Assembly (NCBI RefSeq): GCF_003751505.1
Contig: NZ_RJVB01000003.1
Location: 60,712 to 124,711 of the forward strand
Direction: 5' to 3'
DNA from: Erwinia sp. JUb26
Lineage (GTDB): Bacteria; Pseudomonadota; Gammaproteobacteria; Enterobacterales; Enterobacteriaceae
DNA length: 64,000 nt
The notes under the pieces: generated by a model
What the model was told of the DNA's origin: nothing
The model's database searches: none
Seen by the model: only the letters and a program-made list of their open reading frames with translations
Program-made: the position numbers and the translations under genes
In this document: positions 18,102-26,990 of the stretch, one piece after another
Numbering within the stretch: the first letter of the stretch is position 1
How the letters are laid out: each line of letters opens with the position of its first letter

Positions 18102-20399
18102 ATGAAATGGATTTGCTCCGTCAGCTTTGCTGCCGCTCTGGCCATTCAGCCAGCCTTTGCCGATGACCTGTTTGGTCCCCATGAACTGACACCTGCCGCA
18201 CGCGATGCGTTCGTCACCGATCTGCTGAAAAAGATGACCCTCGACGAAAAAATCGGCCAGCTGCGGCTGATCAGCGTGGGGCCGGATAATCCGAAAGAAG
18301 CCATCCGTGAGATGATCAAAAACGAGCAGGTGGGGGCCATTTTTAATACCGTCACTCGTCATGATATCCGTCAGATGCAGGATCAGGTGATGCAGCTCAG
18401 CCGCCTGAAGATCCCCCTGTTTTTCGCCTATGACGTGATCCACGGACAGCGCACACAATTCCCGATCCCGCTGGCGCTGGCCTCCAGCTGGGATACCGAC
18501 GCGGTGGCAACGGTCGGGCGAATTTCTGCCTATGAAGCCGCCGATGACGGCCTGAATATGACCTGGGCACCGATGGTGGATGTGACCCGTGAACCTCGCT
18601 GGGGGCGCGGCTCTGAGGGCTTCGGTGAAGATACGTATCTGACCGCGGAAATGGGCAGCGTGCTGGTGACCGCCATGCAGGGCAAAAGCCCGGCGGACCG
18701 CTACTCGGTGATGACCAGCGTGAAGCACTTTGCCGCCTACGGTGCGGTTGAAGGCGGGCGCGACTACAACACCGTGGATATGAGCCCGCAGCGGCTGTTC
18801 CAGGACTATCTGCCGCCGTATAAAGCGGCGCTGGATGCCGGCAGCGGTGGTGTGATGGTGGCGCTGAACTCGCTGAACGGCGTTCCGGCCAGCGCCGACG
18901 GCTGGCTGCTGAAGGACATCCTGCGCGATGAGTGGAAGTTTAAAGGCATTACTATCAGCGATCACGGTGCGATCAAAGAGCTGATCAAACACGGTGTGGC
19001 CAGCGATCCGCAGGATGCGGTGCGCGTGGCGATTAAATCCGGCGTGAACATGAGTATGAGCGATGAGTATTACAGCAAATACCTGCCGGGGCTGGTCAAA
19101 AGCGGGGCGGTGACCGAACAGGAAATTGACGATGCTGCTCGCCACGTGCTGAATGTAAAATACGATATGGGGTTGTTTAACGATCCGTACAGCCACTTAG
19201 GCCCGGCTGACCAGGACCCACCGGATACCAACGCCGAAAGCCGTCTGCATCGTACCGACGCCCGCGACGTGGCGCGCAAAAGCATGGTGCTGCTGAAAAA
19301 CCGCCAGGATACGCTGCCGCTGAAAAACAGCGGTAACATCGCGCTGATTGGCCCGCTGGCCGACAGCCAGATTGATATTATGGGCAGCTGGTCCGCTGCG
19401 GGCGTGGCGAAGCAATCAGTCACCCTGCTGCAGGGGATGAACAATGCCACCGCCGGTAAGGCCAACCTGCTGTATGCCAAAGGGGCAAACGTCACCGACA
19501 ACAAGGGCATTCAGGACTTCCTCAACCTGTATGAACCGGCGATGACAGTGGACAGCCGTTCACCGCAGCAGATGCTGGATGAAGCCGTGGAAACCGCGAA
19601 AAAGGCCGACGTCGTGGTGCTGGCTATTGGTGAAGCGCGCGGAATGGCACATGAAGCGTCCAGCCGCAGCGATCTGACGCTGCCGGAGAGCCAGCGTAAA
19701 CTGATTGATGCGGTCAAAGCCACCGGCAAACCGCTGGTATTGGTGCTGATGAACGGCCGTGCGCTGGCGATAGTGAAAGAAAGCCAGCAGGCGGATGCAC
19801 TGCTGGAGAGCTGGTACAGCGGCACGGAAGGCGGTAACGCTATTGCCGATGTGCTGTTCGGTGACTATAACCCGTCCGGTAAGCTGCCAATGTCTTTCCC
19901 GCGTTCGGTCGGACAGCTACCGATTTACTACAATCACCTGAATACCGGGCGGCCGTATAACTTCGAAAAGCCTAACAAATACACCTCGCACTACTACGAC
20001 GAGGCCAACGGCCCGCTGTATCCGTTCGGCTACGGGTTAAGCTACACCACCTTCACTCTGTCGCCGGTGAAGCTCTCTTCTGCTTCGATGCCGCGCGATG
20101 GCAAGATCAACGCCAGCGTGACGGTAACCAATAGCGGCAAGCGCGACGGTGCCACGGTGGTGCAGCTCTATCTGCACGACGAGGTCGCCAGCATCAGCCG
20201 TCCGGTGAAAGAGCTGAAGGGCTTTAAGCGTATTATGCTGAAAGCCGGTGAGTCGCAGACCGTCACCTTCCCGATCGAGGTCAGCGCGCTGAAGTTCTGG
20301 AATGCCAAAATGCAGCACGTCGCCGAGCCGGGTAAATTCAGCGTGATGATCGGGCTGGACTCCGCTCGCACCGAAAACGCCGAGTTCGATTACCGTTAA
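18102..20399 (+). CDS. bglX: Periplasmic beta-glucosidase, GH3
   Basis: 765 residues, the same length as E. coli BglX when started at 18102. An in-frame ATG at 18060 adds 14 residues and has no ribosome-binding site. A signal peptide ends at AFA20. The GH3 catalytic domain has the KHFAAYG motif and the nucleophile aspartate D287 in ITISDHGAIKEL. The GH3 C-terminal domain (EASSRSDLTLPESQ, VLFGDYNPSGKLPMSFP, YPFGYGLSYTTF) and a C-terminal fibronectin-III-like domain follow. The enzyme hydrolyses beta-glucosides and cello-oligosaccharides in the periplasm. A GGGGCAGG/CCTGCCCC hairpin (20406-20423) after the stop is a terminator candidate. Confidence 0.95.
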   Translation: MKWICSVSFAAALAIQPAFADDLFGPHELTPAARDAFVTDLLKKMTLDEKIGQLRLISVGPDNPKEAIREMIKNEQVGAIFNTVTRHDIRQMQDQVMQLSRLKIPLFFAYDVIHGQRTQFPIPLALASSWDTDAVATVGRISAYEAADDGLNMTWAPMVDVTREPRWGRGSEGFGEDTYLTAEMGSVLVTAMQGKSPADRYSVMTSVKHFAAYGAVEGGRDYNTVDMSPQRLFQDYLPPYKAALDAGSGGVMVALNSLNGVPASADGWLLKDILRDEWKFKGITISDHGAIKELIKHGVASDPQDAVRVAIKSGVNMSMSDEYYSKYLPGLVKSGAVTEQEIDDAARHVLNVKYDMGLFNDPYSHLGPADQDPPDTNAESRLHRTDARDVARKSMVLLKNRQDTLPLKNSGNIALIGPLADSQIDIMGSWSAAGVAKQSVTLLQGMNNATAGKANLLYAKGANVTDNKGIQDFLNLYEPAMTVDSRSPQQMLDEAVETAKKADVVVLAIGEARGMAHEASSRSDLTLPESQRKLIDAVKATGKPLVLVLMNGRALAIVKESQQADALLESWYSGTEGGNAIADVLFGDYNPSGKLPMSFPRSVGQLPIYYNHLNTGRPYNFEKPNKYTSHYYDEANGPLYPFGYGLSYTTFTLSPVKLSSASMPRDGKINASVTVTNSGKRDGATVVQLYLHDEVASISRPVKELKGFKRIMLKAGESQTVTFPIEVSALKFWNAKMQHVAEPGKFSVMIGLDSARTENAEFDYR

Positions 20400-20444
20400 G
20401 GACCGGGGGCAGGGTAGCCTGCCCCGTTTGCAGGCAGGAGCAGA

Positions 20445-21311
20445 ATGCCAGGGTTAAGAGACAGAATTCAGCAGCAGGTTTTTCGCCTGAACGGCCTGTC
20501 GCTGAATGAATTTGATATTTCCCAACCGCCGGGTGACCCCGGTCTTTACGGGCCGGACAGCGTTATCTGGCGGGTGCACGGCGATTTTTCCTCGATGCTG
20601 TGCGGCGGCATTTCGGCGCTGCTGCTGCAGATGCTGCATCCGCTGGCGCTGGCGGGCGTCTGGGATCACTCCACCTTCCGTCAGGATATGATGGGCAGGC
20701 TGCGGCGAACCAGTCAGTTTATCGCCGTCACCACCTTCGGCAATCAACGCGATGCGCATATCCTGATCGACCGGGTGAAGCGCATCCACCTGCACATTAC
20801 CGGCACGGATGCGCACGGCGTTCCCTATGCCGCCAGCGATCCGGCGTTGCTGACCTGGGTCCACGTTGCCGAGACCCGCTGTTTTCTTGCCGCCCACCTG
20901 CGCTATAAAAATCCACAGCTCAGCCTCGAAGAGCAGGACCGCTACTACGCGGAAGCGGCACGGGTCGCGGAAGCGCTTGGCGCTGAGCAGGTGCCAAAAA
21001 GCGTTGCCGCCGTTGAAGCTTATCTGCAACGGATGCGGCCGCAGCTGCGCTGTGATGAGCGCACGCGTGAGGTGCTGTCGCTGCTGCTGAACGCCCCTGC
21101 ACCCAGCTGGCAGGCACGCCCGGCAATGCACGCCATGCTGCAGGCCGGCATCGCGCTGCTGCCCGACTGGGCGCTGCATGCCTTTGGTGTAAATTACTCA
21201 CCGCTGCGGCACCGCCTGATTAACGGGCAGATTTCAGTGATTGCCGGACTGCTGCGCTGGGCGATACGCCAGGGTGCCTATCAGCGCGCAATGACCCGCA
21301 TGGGGCGGTGA
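20445..21311 (+). CDS. DUF2236 (MpaB-like oxygenase) family protein
   Basis: 288 residues beginning with an AGGAG site 5 bases before the ATG. Features of the DUF2236/MpaB family are visible: GDPGLYGPDSVIWRVHGDFSSMLCGGISALLLQMLHPLALAGV with the conserved histidine, then FRQDMMGRLRRTSQFI and LLTWVHVAETRCFL with a second histidine. In related latex-clearing-protein enzymes such residues bind haem. The substrate is unknown and no membrane anchor or signal peptide is evident. It follows bglX by 45 bases and precedes the SUFU-domain gene by about 100. It lies where E. coli K-12 has osmF. Confidence 0.8.
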   Translation: MPGLRDRIQQQVFRLNGLSLNEFDISQPPGDPGLYGPDSVIWRVHGDFSSMLCGGISALLLQMLHPLALAGVWDHSTFRQDMMGRLRRTSQFIAVTTFGNQRDAHILIDRVKRIHLHITGTDAHGVPYAASDPALLTWVHVAETRCFLAAHLRYKNPQLSLEEQDRYYAEAARVAEALGAEQVPKSVAAVEAYLQRMRPQLRCDERTREVLSLLLNAPAPSWQARPAMHAMLQAGIALLPDWALHAFGVNYSPLRHRLINGQISVIAGLLRWAIRQGAYQRAMTRMGR

Positions 21312-21416
21312 CTCGCGCGGATTTTGAGACAAATACCCTTGTTCTGACATAGCGTAACCCGTCATCCTGCTCTATTCTCCGGGAAAAAGGATCCCTCCAG
21401 ACAACGTCGAGGCGTT

Positions 21417-22526
21417 ATGACAGAGCCCTATCAGATTGCTGAAGTGACCAATCAACAGCAGACGCTGATCGCATTGGTCGAACAGGATGACCGCACAGCC
21501 TATTTCTATATCTGGCCGGCGGAAGCGTTCCGCAGCCAGTTCGCCGTGCGCGGCTGCTGGCTGCGCAATCTGCTGCCCGCACCGGCGCAGGAAGATATGG
21601 CCGCCATGGAGCAGGGCAGGGCACCGCTGCTGAGCGCCGAGTTCTGCCGCACGCTCCTTGCTGAGCCGATGCTCGATCCTGCCGGTTTGCAGATTATCTG
21701 GGAACCCAGCGACGACGGCGCAGCCCTGTGGTATCAGGGACAGCTGCTGGCGGTGATACCCGGCTGGAGTCTGTATCAGGAAAAGCAGGTGAGCTATTCC
21801 GCAGGCTGCATCAAAGCCAACCGACTGACCGCACCGCTCGGCTCGGCCTCCACCAACCAGCACTACGCCCGCGCCCAGCAGCACCGGCAGTTCTGGCGCG
21901 ATTGGCAGGAAGGCCAGCGCTGGGAACCGTTCCAGCAGAAGATGCTGGCCTGCTATAGCGAACAGTTTGGCGAGTCGATCAAGTATTACGCCATCGATCG
22001 CGGCAGCTGGCCGCCGATGGCGATTTCCCAGCATTACCATGAGGGAAACTGGTATTTTCTCACCCTTGGGATGAGTATTCGCCCGATGCCGTGGGTGGAT
22101 TATCTGTATGAGGATCTGGCCCCGCAGCACCGCCGGACCGAGCTGGCGCTGGCAATTGATGCCGAAGTCATGACCGAGGACAATGCCGTGCAGATGGCCA
22201 GCGCGCTGGCCAGCTTCGCCCACCTGCCGTGGGATCGCCTCAGCTGGCTGGGCGAGGGGCACACGCTGTCATCTTCAATGGCACCGGTAGGATTTGAGGG
22301 CTTTATCCTTTCCGGCGCGCTGGGTCGTGAAGCCGGGCAGTTTCCGCTGCCGCGTTTCGACGACGAGCCGGTTAATCTGCTGTGGGCGGCCCCGGTCACG
22401 CAGCTGGAGCGCGAATTTGCTCAGGCGGAAGAGAACGGCGGCTATCAGCTGGTTGCGCGGCTGCTGCAGTACGGCACGGGTCATATTTTCCGCGCCCGGC
22501 AGCAGGTGGTTGAAACCGGCGAGTAA
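21417..22526 (+). CDS. Suppressor-of-fused (SUFU) domain protein
   Basis: 369 residues, cytosolic by composition. The central region from about 165 (MLACYSEQFGESIKYYAIDRGSWPPMAISQHYHEG) through YFLTLGMSIRPMPWVD and on to VGFEGFILSGALGREAGQFPLPRFDDEPVNLLWAAPVTQLERE resembles bacterial SUFU-domain proteins, including the closing V-LLW--P-T--E motif. An unassigned N-terminal extension of about 150 residues precedes it. Bacterial SUFU proteins often act as immunity or accessory proteins in toxin systems, but no toxin is visible next to it. Assignment is by remembered motif pattern, so moderate confidence. Confidence 0.6.
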   Translation: MTEPYQIAEVTNQQQTLIALVEQDDRTAYFYIWPAEAFRSQFAVRGCWLRNLLPAPAQEDMAAMEQGRAPLLSAEFCRTLLAEPMLDPAGLQIIWEPSDDGAALWYQGQLLAVIPGWSLYQEKQVSYSAGCIKANRLTAPLGSASTNQHYARAQQHRQFWRDWQEGQRWEPFQQKMLACYSEQFGESIKYYAIDRGSWPPMAISQHYHEGNWYFLTLGMSIRPMPWVDYLYEDLAPQHRRTELALAIDAEVMTEDNAVQMASALASFAHLPWDRLSWLGEGHTLSSSMAPVGFEGFILSGALGREAGQFPLPRFDDEPVNLLWAAPVTQLEREFAQAEENGGYQLVARLLQYGTGHIFRARQQVVETGE

Positions 22527-22652
22527 ATTTCCCGCACCGGCGGCGACATACGGTGGCGGTTATGCTGAAATTCAGGCCGTGCGCACGATTCTGTACAGCA
22601 TATTACCGGCCGGATATGCCAGAATAGTGGGGAAATGACCTGAGGAGTTCGC

Positions 22653-23213
22653 ATGGCAGCTATTGAAGTTATCCTTGTCGATCGTGACGATCGTGCCACC
22701 GGTAAGATGGAAAAGCTGGAGGTGCATGAAAAGGGTTTACTGCACCGTGCGGTAACCGTTTATGTCTTTAATTCTTCGCATCAGCTACTGCTTCAGCAGC
22801 GCGCCAGCGGGAAATACCACTGTGGCGGCCTGTGGAGCAATACCACCTGCGGTCACCCGTATCCGCAGGAATCAACCCGCCACGCCGCCGAGCGCCGACT
22901 GTTTGAAGAAATGGGCATGCGGCTGACGTTACAGCCGGTTTTTGAACTGAGCTACAATCTGCCGCTGAGCAATGGCCTGACCGAACACGAGTACGGCCAC
23001 GTCTATTTCGCCATCAGCGATGAGCAGCCACAGCTTAATCCCGACGAGGCCGATGGCTGGCGCTACGCCTCTCTGGCTGAGCTTCAGGCCGAAATTCAGC
23101 AGCAGCCCGAGCAGTTTACGCCGTGGTTCCTGCACACGTTTGCCCGTATTCCGGCTGAGTTTACCCGTTTTATGGGCGCGGCGAATGCCGACGCACACCC
23201 CCAGCCACATTAA
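22653..23213 (+). CDS. idi: Isopentenyl-diphosphate delta-isomerase, type I
   Basis: 186 residues of the Nudix-related type I Idi family, which interconverts isopentenyl and dimethylallyl diphosphate using divalent metal. Visible hallmarks are LHRAVTVYVFN, the catalytic cysteine region WSNTTCGHPYPQES, the Nudix-like AAERRLFEEMGM helix, and the EHEYGHVYFA metal and acid residues. GAGGAG is 5 bases before the ATG. Enterobacteria making isoprenoids by the MEP pathway do not strictly need it. In Pantoea and Erwinia it often accompanies carotenoid genes, but none are in this window. A long imperfect inverted repeat (AAAGTCTG/CAGACTTT) closes the gene at about 23212-23273. Confidence 0.9.
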   Translation: MAAIEVILVDRDDRATGKMEKLEVHEKGLLHRAVTVYVFNSSHQLLLQQRASGKYHCGGLWSNTTCGHPYPQESTRHAAERRLFEEMGMRLTLQPVFELSYNLPLSNGLTEHEYGHVYFAISDEQPQLNPDEADGWRYASLAELQAEIQQQPEQFTPWFLHTFARIPAEFTRFMGAANADAHPQPH

Positions 23214-23300
23214 AGTCTGTGAGAAGGGATTGCAATGCCCTGCGTCGGATCCATTCCGCGCCGCAGACTTTACTGGCTGAGAGTCAATGGGGTCTCGCCG

Positions 23301-23393
23301 TTATTCATAATCCAGTGTGAGGACGGAACTGGCTTCAAAATAACCAAACGTTGTCGGTTTCCCCTTCAGGGCTGTATCAAGGCTGATGCTCAT
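23301..23393 (-). pseudogene. C-terminal remnant of a fimbrial subunit
   Basis: Read on the minus strand, these 93 bases encode MSISLDTALKGKPTTFGY then FEASSVLTLDYE and a stop. This matches the C-terminus of the fimbrial protein on the other strand nearby (VISQLKGTPVSYGPFSASSV). An in-frame TGA lies six codons upstream, and no domain precedes it. It is a fragment, pointing opposite to the surviving fimbrial genes. Confidence 0.65.
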
Positions 23394-23727
23394 TGGAGGA
23401 ACTACTAGTCAGAATGAGTTGGAAAAACTCAGTCTGTCGACTGCGGTACTAAATCGTACTTCCCCCTGAGTTAGCAGGGAAATTATATAAAGCATTGCGA
23501 TATCATTACAAAATTAACTCAACCCTCTTGAGTTGATATTCTTGAGTATTTTTTTATTTAGCATTTTATATCGCATTTGATTGTGCGTGTCCTTTTTCTA
23601 TTTGAGATTAATTATAATCAGCATCGATCTGCAGTCAGTAAACGATTTTTTTATTGGGCTAATACTCATAGTGAATATTTCAGGATGATGATTAATGTTG
23701 ATAAAAAAGGATGGGAGAGGAAAATTT
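23394..23727. other. AT-rich gap before the fimbrial genes
   Basis: AT-rich sequence with no supported gene. It probably contains the promoter for the two fimbrial genes; short TTGAG/CTCAA repeats are visible near 23410-23540 but no site can be assigned. Confidence 0.5.
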
Positions 23728-24600
23728 ATGAGCGCATGCATTATAAATTTTCATCTCAGTGCTTTATACAGAATAACCTGTATAAAGGTTATTAACACTC
23801 TGATCATATTATGCATATGTGCTGGTGTTGCTCGCCCAGTTATTGGTGCTCCAGTTGTTAATGTAACTAGTGTGCTTATAAGTGGAATAAGTCAGCCAAG
23901 AACTTATAATATGGTTGGATATATGTCATGGCCTTCTCAGTCTTTCGGTGGTGAAGCTTTATTAGAAGACGGTGTTATCGAGTTAAATCTTTTAGTTAAA
24001 TCTGGTAGTGCACTTTTTGCTGTCCCTGATATATCAGGGACATGTAGCTTAAAAAAAGCGGAATTAATTTGGCCAGCCTGCCAACCAAAATGGTTTTACG
24101 GCACAAAAAGCTTCAGTTTAACGTTTTCCACAGACGATACTGTCTTTAAACCCTGCATCACTTTTGGCTCAATGGATTCTCGAATTAAACAACATATTAC
24201 ACCCGGAGCAAACTGTTCATCCGGTCCTACACCGCCGCCGCCCCGGCTCATCTGCAAGTTGAATGCCAGCAGTTTAGAAATGGATTTTTCCGCGCTGGAT
24301 GCCCGAAATTATAACGGCCTGCAGAAAACGGCGCGTTCAATACTGAACTGCACTAAAAATGACAGACCCGCTGATGCCAGTTTGTCAGTGACCATGACTG
24401 ACTGGAATCCTGACTTAAAAAATGGTACTAGTGCTGTTTTTACCATTAGCGCGGGTGGCAATACGCTTGTTCAGAATGGTGATCTGGCGAAAACGGTCAA
24501 TGGTACGCTGGATATTGATGTGATCAGTCAACTCAAGGGAACACCGGTATCATATGGTCCTTTCTCGGCCAGTAGTGTGATGACCATTAATTATGATTGA
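23728..24600 (+). CDS. Fimbrial adhesin-like protein, two-domain, AT-rich
   Basis: 290 residues from the ATG at 23728, preceded by GGGAGAGG at good spacing; an upstream in-frame start at 23695 lacks one. It has a hydrophobic signal segment (about 20-40, ending ARPVIGA). An N-terminal lectin-like domain with cysteine pairs follows to about 180, then the Pro-rich linker GPTPPPP and a pilin-type C-terminal domain ending SASSVMTINYD, the pattern of donor-strand-exchanged subunits. That arrangement resembles tip adhesins of chaperone-usher fimbriae. AT content is far above that of neighbours, suggesting horizontal origin. No usher or chaperone is present within the window. Confidence 0.7.
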   Translation: MSACIINFHLSALYRITCIKVINTLIILCICAGVARPVIGAPVVNVTSVLISGISQPRTYNMVGYMSWPSQSFGGEALLEDGVIELNLLVKSGSALFAVPDISGTCSLKKAELIWPACQPKWFYGTKSFSLTFSTDDTVFKPCITFGSMDSRIKQHITPGANCSSGPTPPPPRLICKLNASSLEMDFSALDARNYNGLQKTARSILNCTKNDRPADASLSVTMTDWNPDLKNGTSAVFTISAGGNTLVQNGDLAKTVNGTLDIDVISQLKGTPVSYGPFSASSVMTINYD

Positions 24601-24643
24601 GCCTTCGGTTATGGGGGATGAAAGCAGATAAGGGAGAATAAGA

Positions 24644-25153
24644 ATGTCAGTAAAACGCTATTGTTTCATAGTGTTGTTTTTAATTGGCGCTACGCTGATA
24701 TGCGTCAGGATGGCGGGAGCTAAAGATTCCATCAGCGGCATTACCGTGGTGGTAAAAGGAATTGTTAACAGACCAATACCTTGTGTGATTAACAATGGAA
24801 AAATGATTAGTGTTGATTTCAAAACCGTACTTACCGACCGTATTCAGGGCGATTACTACACGAAAAATGTAGACTACGGACTGGATTGCAGTAAGGCAGA
24901 GGGGAATATGCTGGTGATATCCATTTCAGGAAACCCCGCCAGTTTTAACCCGGACTTTTTAGACTCCGGCGTTAAAGGTCTGGGGATAAAGTTTAGTAGC
25001 GCAGCTAAGCTGGTCAGGCTGGGAGAGAATTATCGCTTTGACCCGAGCCAGGGAAATTTTCCACTACAGGCCACGTTGGTCAAAAATGGCAATACTGCAT
25101 TAACTGCGGGGGACTTCATAACCACGGCGACAATGACGATAGATTATCTGTAA
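24644..25153 (+). CDS. Minor fimbrial subunit-like protein
   Basis: 169 residues with a hydrophobic signal peptide ending near RMAGA. The rest is a single pilin-type domain: GIVNRPIPCVINNG with the first cysteine, VDYGLDCSKAEGN with the second, and a C-terminal TTATMTIDYL beta strand. This is the pattern of FimF/MrfF-type minor subunits. GGGAGA lies 7 bases before the ATG. It starts 43 bases after the adhesin-like gene, so they are probably co-transcribed. Without a chaperone and usher nearby, assembly would need machinery from elsewhere, or the genes may be relics. Confidence 0.7.
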   Translation: MSVKRYCFIVLFLIGATLICVRMAGAKDSISGITVVVKGIVNRPIPCVINNGKMISVDFKTVLTDRIQGDYYTKNVDYGLDCSKAEGNMLVISISGNPASFNPDFLDSGVKGLGIKFSSAAKLVRLGENYRFDPSQGNFPLQATLVKNGNTALTAGDFITTATMTIDYL

Positions 25154-25200
25154 CCGCCCTGTCTGCTTACGAGCAGGTTTGAAGGCACCCCGCATTACAC

Positions 25201-26682
25201 TTACTTGCCGTTCAGCGCGAAATCTTCCGCATCAACATCATAGCCTGACGGTTCCCAACGGATCGCCAGCAGCGCCAGCAGGCCGACAATTGGTGCCAGA
25301 GCAATCACCCAGAACACGTTGGTGCTCAGCGCTGCCGCCAGCACCGGGAACAGAAACAGCGAGGCGGTGGAGCTGGCGCGCACCATCATCTGATTAAAGC
25401 CAACGCCGACGCCGCGCAGCGAGGTGGGGTAGCTCAGCGACGCGTAGGTCATGGTGTGCGCCCCCGGACCAAAGCCCTGGCCGAGCAGGAACAGCGCCAG
25501 CATGGCCACCGAAATCGCCGCCTGATGTCCGTCTTCCGGCCGACCGACCAGCGCCAGGCCCAGCAGGGCGGTAATCTGGCAGATATAGCCCAGCGTCATC
25601 ATTTTCCAGGCACCAAAGCGCGGCACCAGTCGCACGGCAAGAATACCGCCGGTAAAGGCAAACAGCAGATTCAGTGCCAGCGACAGCAGAATGGTGGTCA
25701 GCATCGACTGTGCCAGGAAGCTGGAAATAATCACCGGCAGGCCGAAGGCCACGGCGTTATAGGCAAACGGCGACACGATAGAGGTGACGGTGGCCAGCGT
25801 GGTGCGCTTGAGATAAACGCCTTTAAACAGCGCGCCGTAGTTACCCCAGCTGGCGCGACGCACCGGGCGGGCGGGTGTTAAATCCGCATCCTTCGCCACG
25901 TGGGCGTTGATACCATAGGAATTGCGCAGGATAGCGGCGGCACCGTGCAGATCGCCCTGATTGGCCGCCCAGATTGGCGACTCGCTCATATACTTGCTGC
26001 GGATGGCGATAATGATCAGCGCCGGAATGGCACCAAACCCGAGAATAATTCGCCACATCCAGTCGCTGTGGCTTTCCGGCAGCACCGACCAGAAGAACAG
26101 CACCAGCAGGTAAGAAACCGAAATTGCTGCGTACCAGGTCGGGCACCACATGGCGATACTCGCCGCCTTATTGCCGCGCCCTTTTAGTTTGGAAAATTCA
26201 GCCAGGAACGCCATCGCCACCGGCAGATCGATACCGATGCCCATCCCCATCACAAATCGTGCCCCGGCGAGCACGTACTCGTTGGGCGCAAATGCACAGG
26301 CCAGCGCGGCAAAAACGAAGAAAAACATATCCGCCATAAACACGCGATAGCGGCCAATTTTGTCCGTCAGATAGCCGCCAATCAGCGCGCCAACGATTGC
26401 GCCGAGGGTGATAGCCGAAGCAATCATTCCCGCGCCGGAGGGCGAAAGGCCAAACTCGCGGGTGACATCCTTCATGCCGAAGGCCAGCGCGCCGAGATCG
26501 TAAGCATCCAGGAACACGCCGCCGAGGGCGATGCCGATAACAATGCGGGCATTGCTGCGCGAACTGTCGCTGTTATTAACCAACTGAGAGACATCCGCCG
26601 CGCGGCGAATGGTGACTGCTGCGCCGGTGGGCGCATTCCCTGCCTGCGCAACGTGCGCTGAAGAGGTGATGAGATCGGTCAT
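25201..26682 (-). CDS. MFS transporter, 493 aa
   Basis: Twelve hydrophobic segments with MFS signatures: the loop 2-3 motif GGYLTDKIGRYR, the helix 4-5 region GARFVMGMGIGIDLPVAMAFLAEF, and the C-half PTSLRGVGVGFNQMMVR. The sugar/aromatic-acid H+-symport branch is likely. The start of helix 1 (GGVFLDAYDLGALAFGM) resembles the aromatic acid and phosphate transporters that carry D-x-x-D near this position. A hydrophilic 45-residue N-terminal extension precedes helix 1. The ribosome-binding site is weak and the start therefore uncertain. The substrate cannot be told from context: fimbrial genes on one side, yohO-mlrA on the other. Confidence 0.8.
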   Translation of the reverse strand: MTDLITSSAHVAQAGNAPTGAAVTIRRAADVSQLVNNSDSSRSNARIVIGIALGGVFLDAYDLGALAFGMKDVTREFGLSPSGAGMIASAITLGAIVGALIGGYLTDKIGRYRVFMADMFFFVFAALACAFAPNEYVLAGARFVMGMGIGIDLPVAMAFLAEFSKLKGRGNKAASIAMWCPTWYAAISVSYLLVLFFWSVLPESHSDWMWRIILGFGAIPALIIIAIRSKYMSESPIWAANQGDLHGAAAILRNSYGINAHVAKDADLTPARPVRRASWGNYGALFKGVYLKRTTLATVTSIVSPFAYNAVAFGLPVIISSFLAQSMLTTILLSLALNLLFAFTGGILAVRLVPRFGAWKMMTLGYICQITALLGLALVGRPEDGHQAAISVAMLALFLLGQGFGPGAHTMTYASLSYPTSLRGVGVGFNQMMVRASSTASLFLFPVLAAALSTNVFWVIALAPIVGLLALLAIRWEPSGYDVDAEDFALNGK

Positions 26683-26827
26683 GATGTTTTATAGGTCTTT
26701 TTGGAATAAACCCTGAGCATAACCAGCCCGGCTGGCGGAGTTAAATTCCAGCTGGTTATAAGTTAAAACGAAAAGTTACAAACAGGAGCGGGGCGGCAGA
26801 AAATGCCGCCTGGTGAGCAAAAGGGGG

Positions 26828-26935
26828 TTATTTCGAATGCAGGATCAGGGTATAGCCAGTCAGCATCACGCCGCCAATTCCACCTAAAGCCATCAGCAGA
26901 AAGATAAAGACCACACCAATTTTTTGCCAGTTCAT
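26828..26935 (-). CDS. yohO: Small membrane protein YohO, 35 aa
   Basis: It begins [17 protein letters not shown], continues [18 protein letters not shown] and stops. This is nearly the same as E. coli YohO, including the GGIGGVML core and length of 35. It forms one transmembrane helix with a short polar tail. It sits just downstream of mlrA on the same strand, as in E. coli. Its role is unknown. It is short enough to be missed by routine gene calling. Confidence 0.88.
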   Translation of the reverse strand: MNWQKIGVVFIFLLMALGGIGGVMLTGYTLILHSK

Positions 26936-26990
26936 AACGTAACCCGTTTTCTCAAAGGAAGGCGGATTATAGCGCCTTCACCTGAGATTA

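Noticed and set aside
18006-19196. 396-residue minus-strand frame
   Set aside because: It is antisense to bglX, which is recognised with its catalytic aspartate and signal peptide.
23577-23795. 72-residue plus-strand frame before the fimbrial adhesin-like gene
   Set aside because: It overlaps the start of that gene in another frame and has no ribosome-binding site or recognisable domain.
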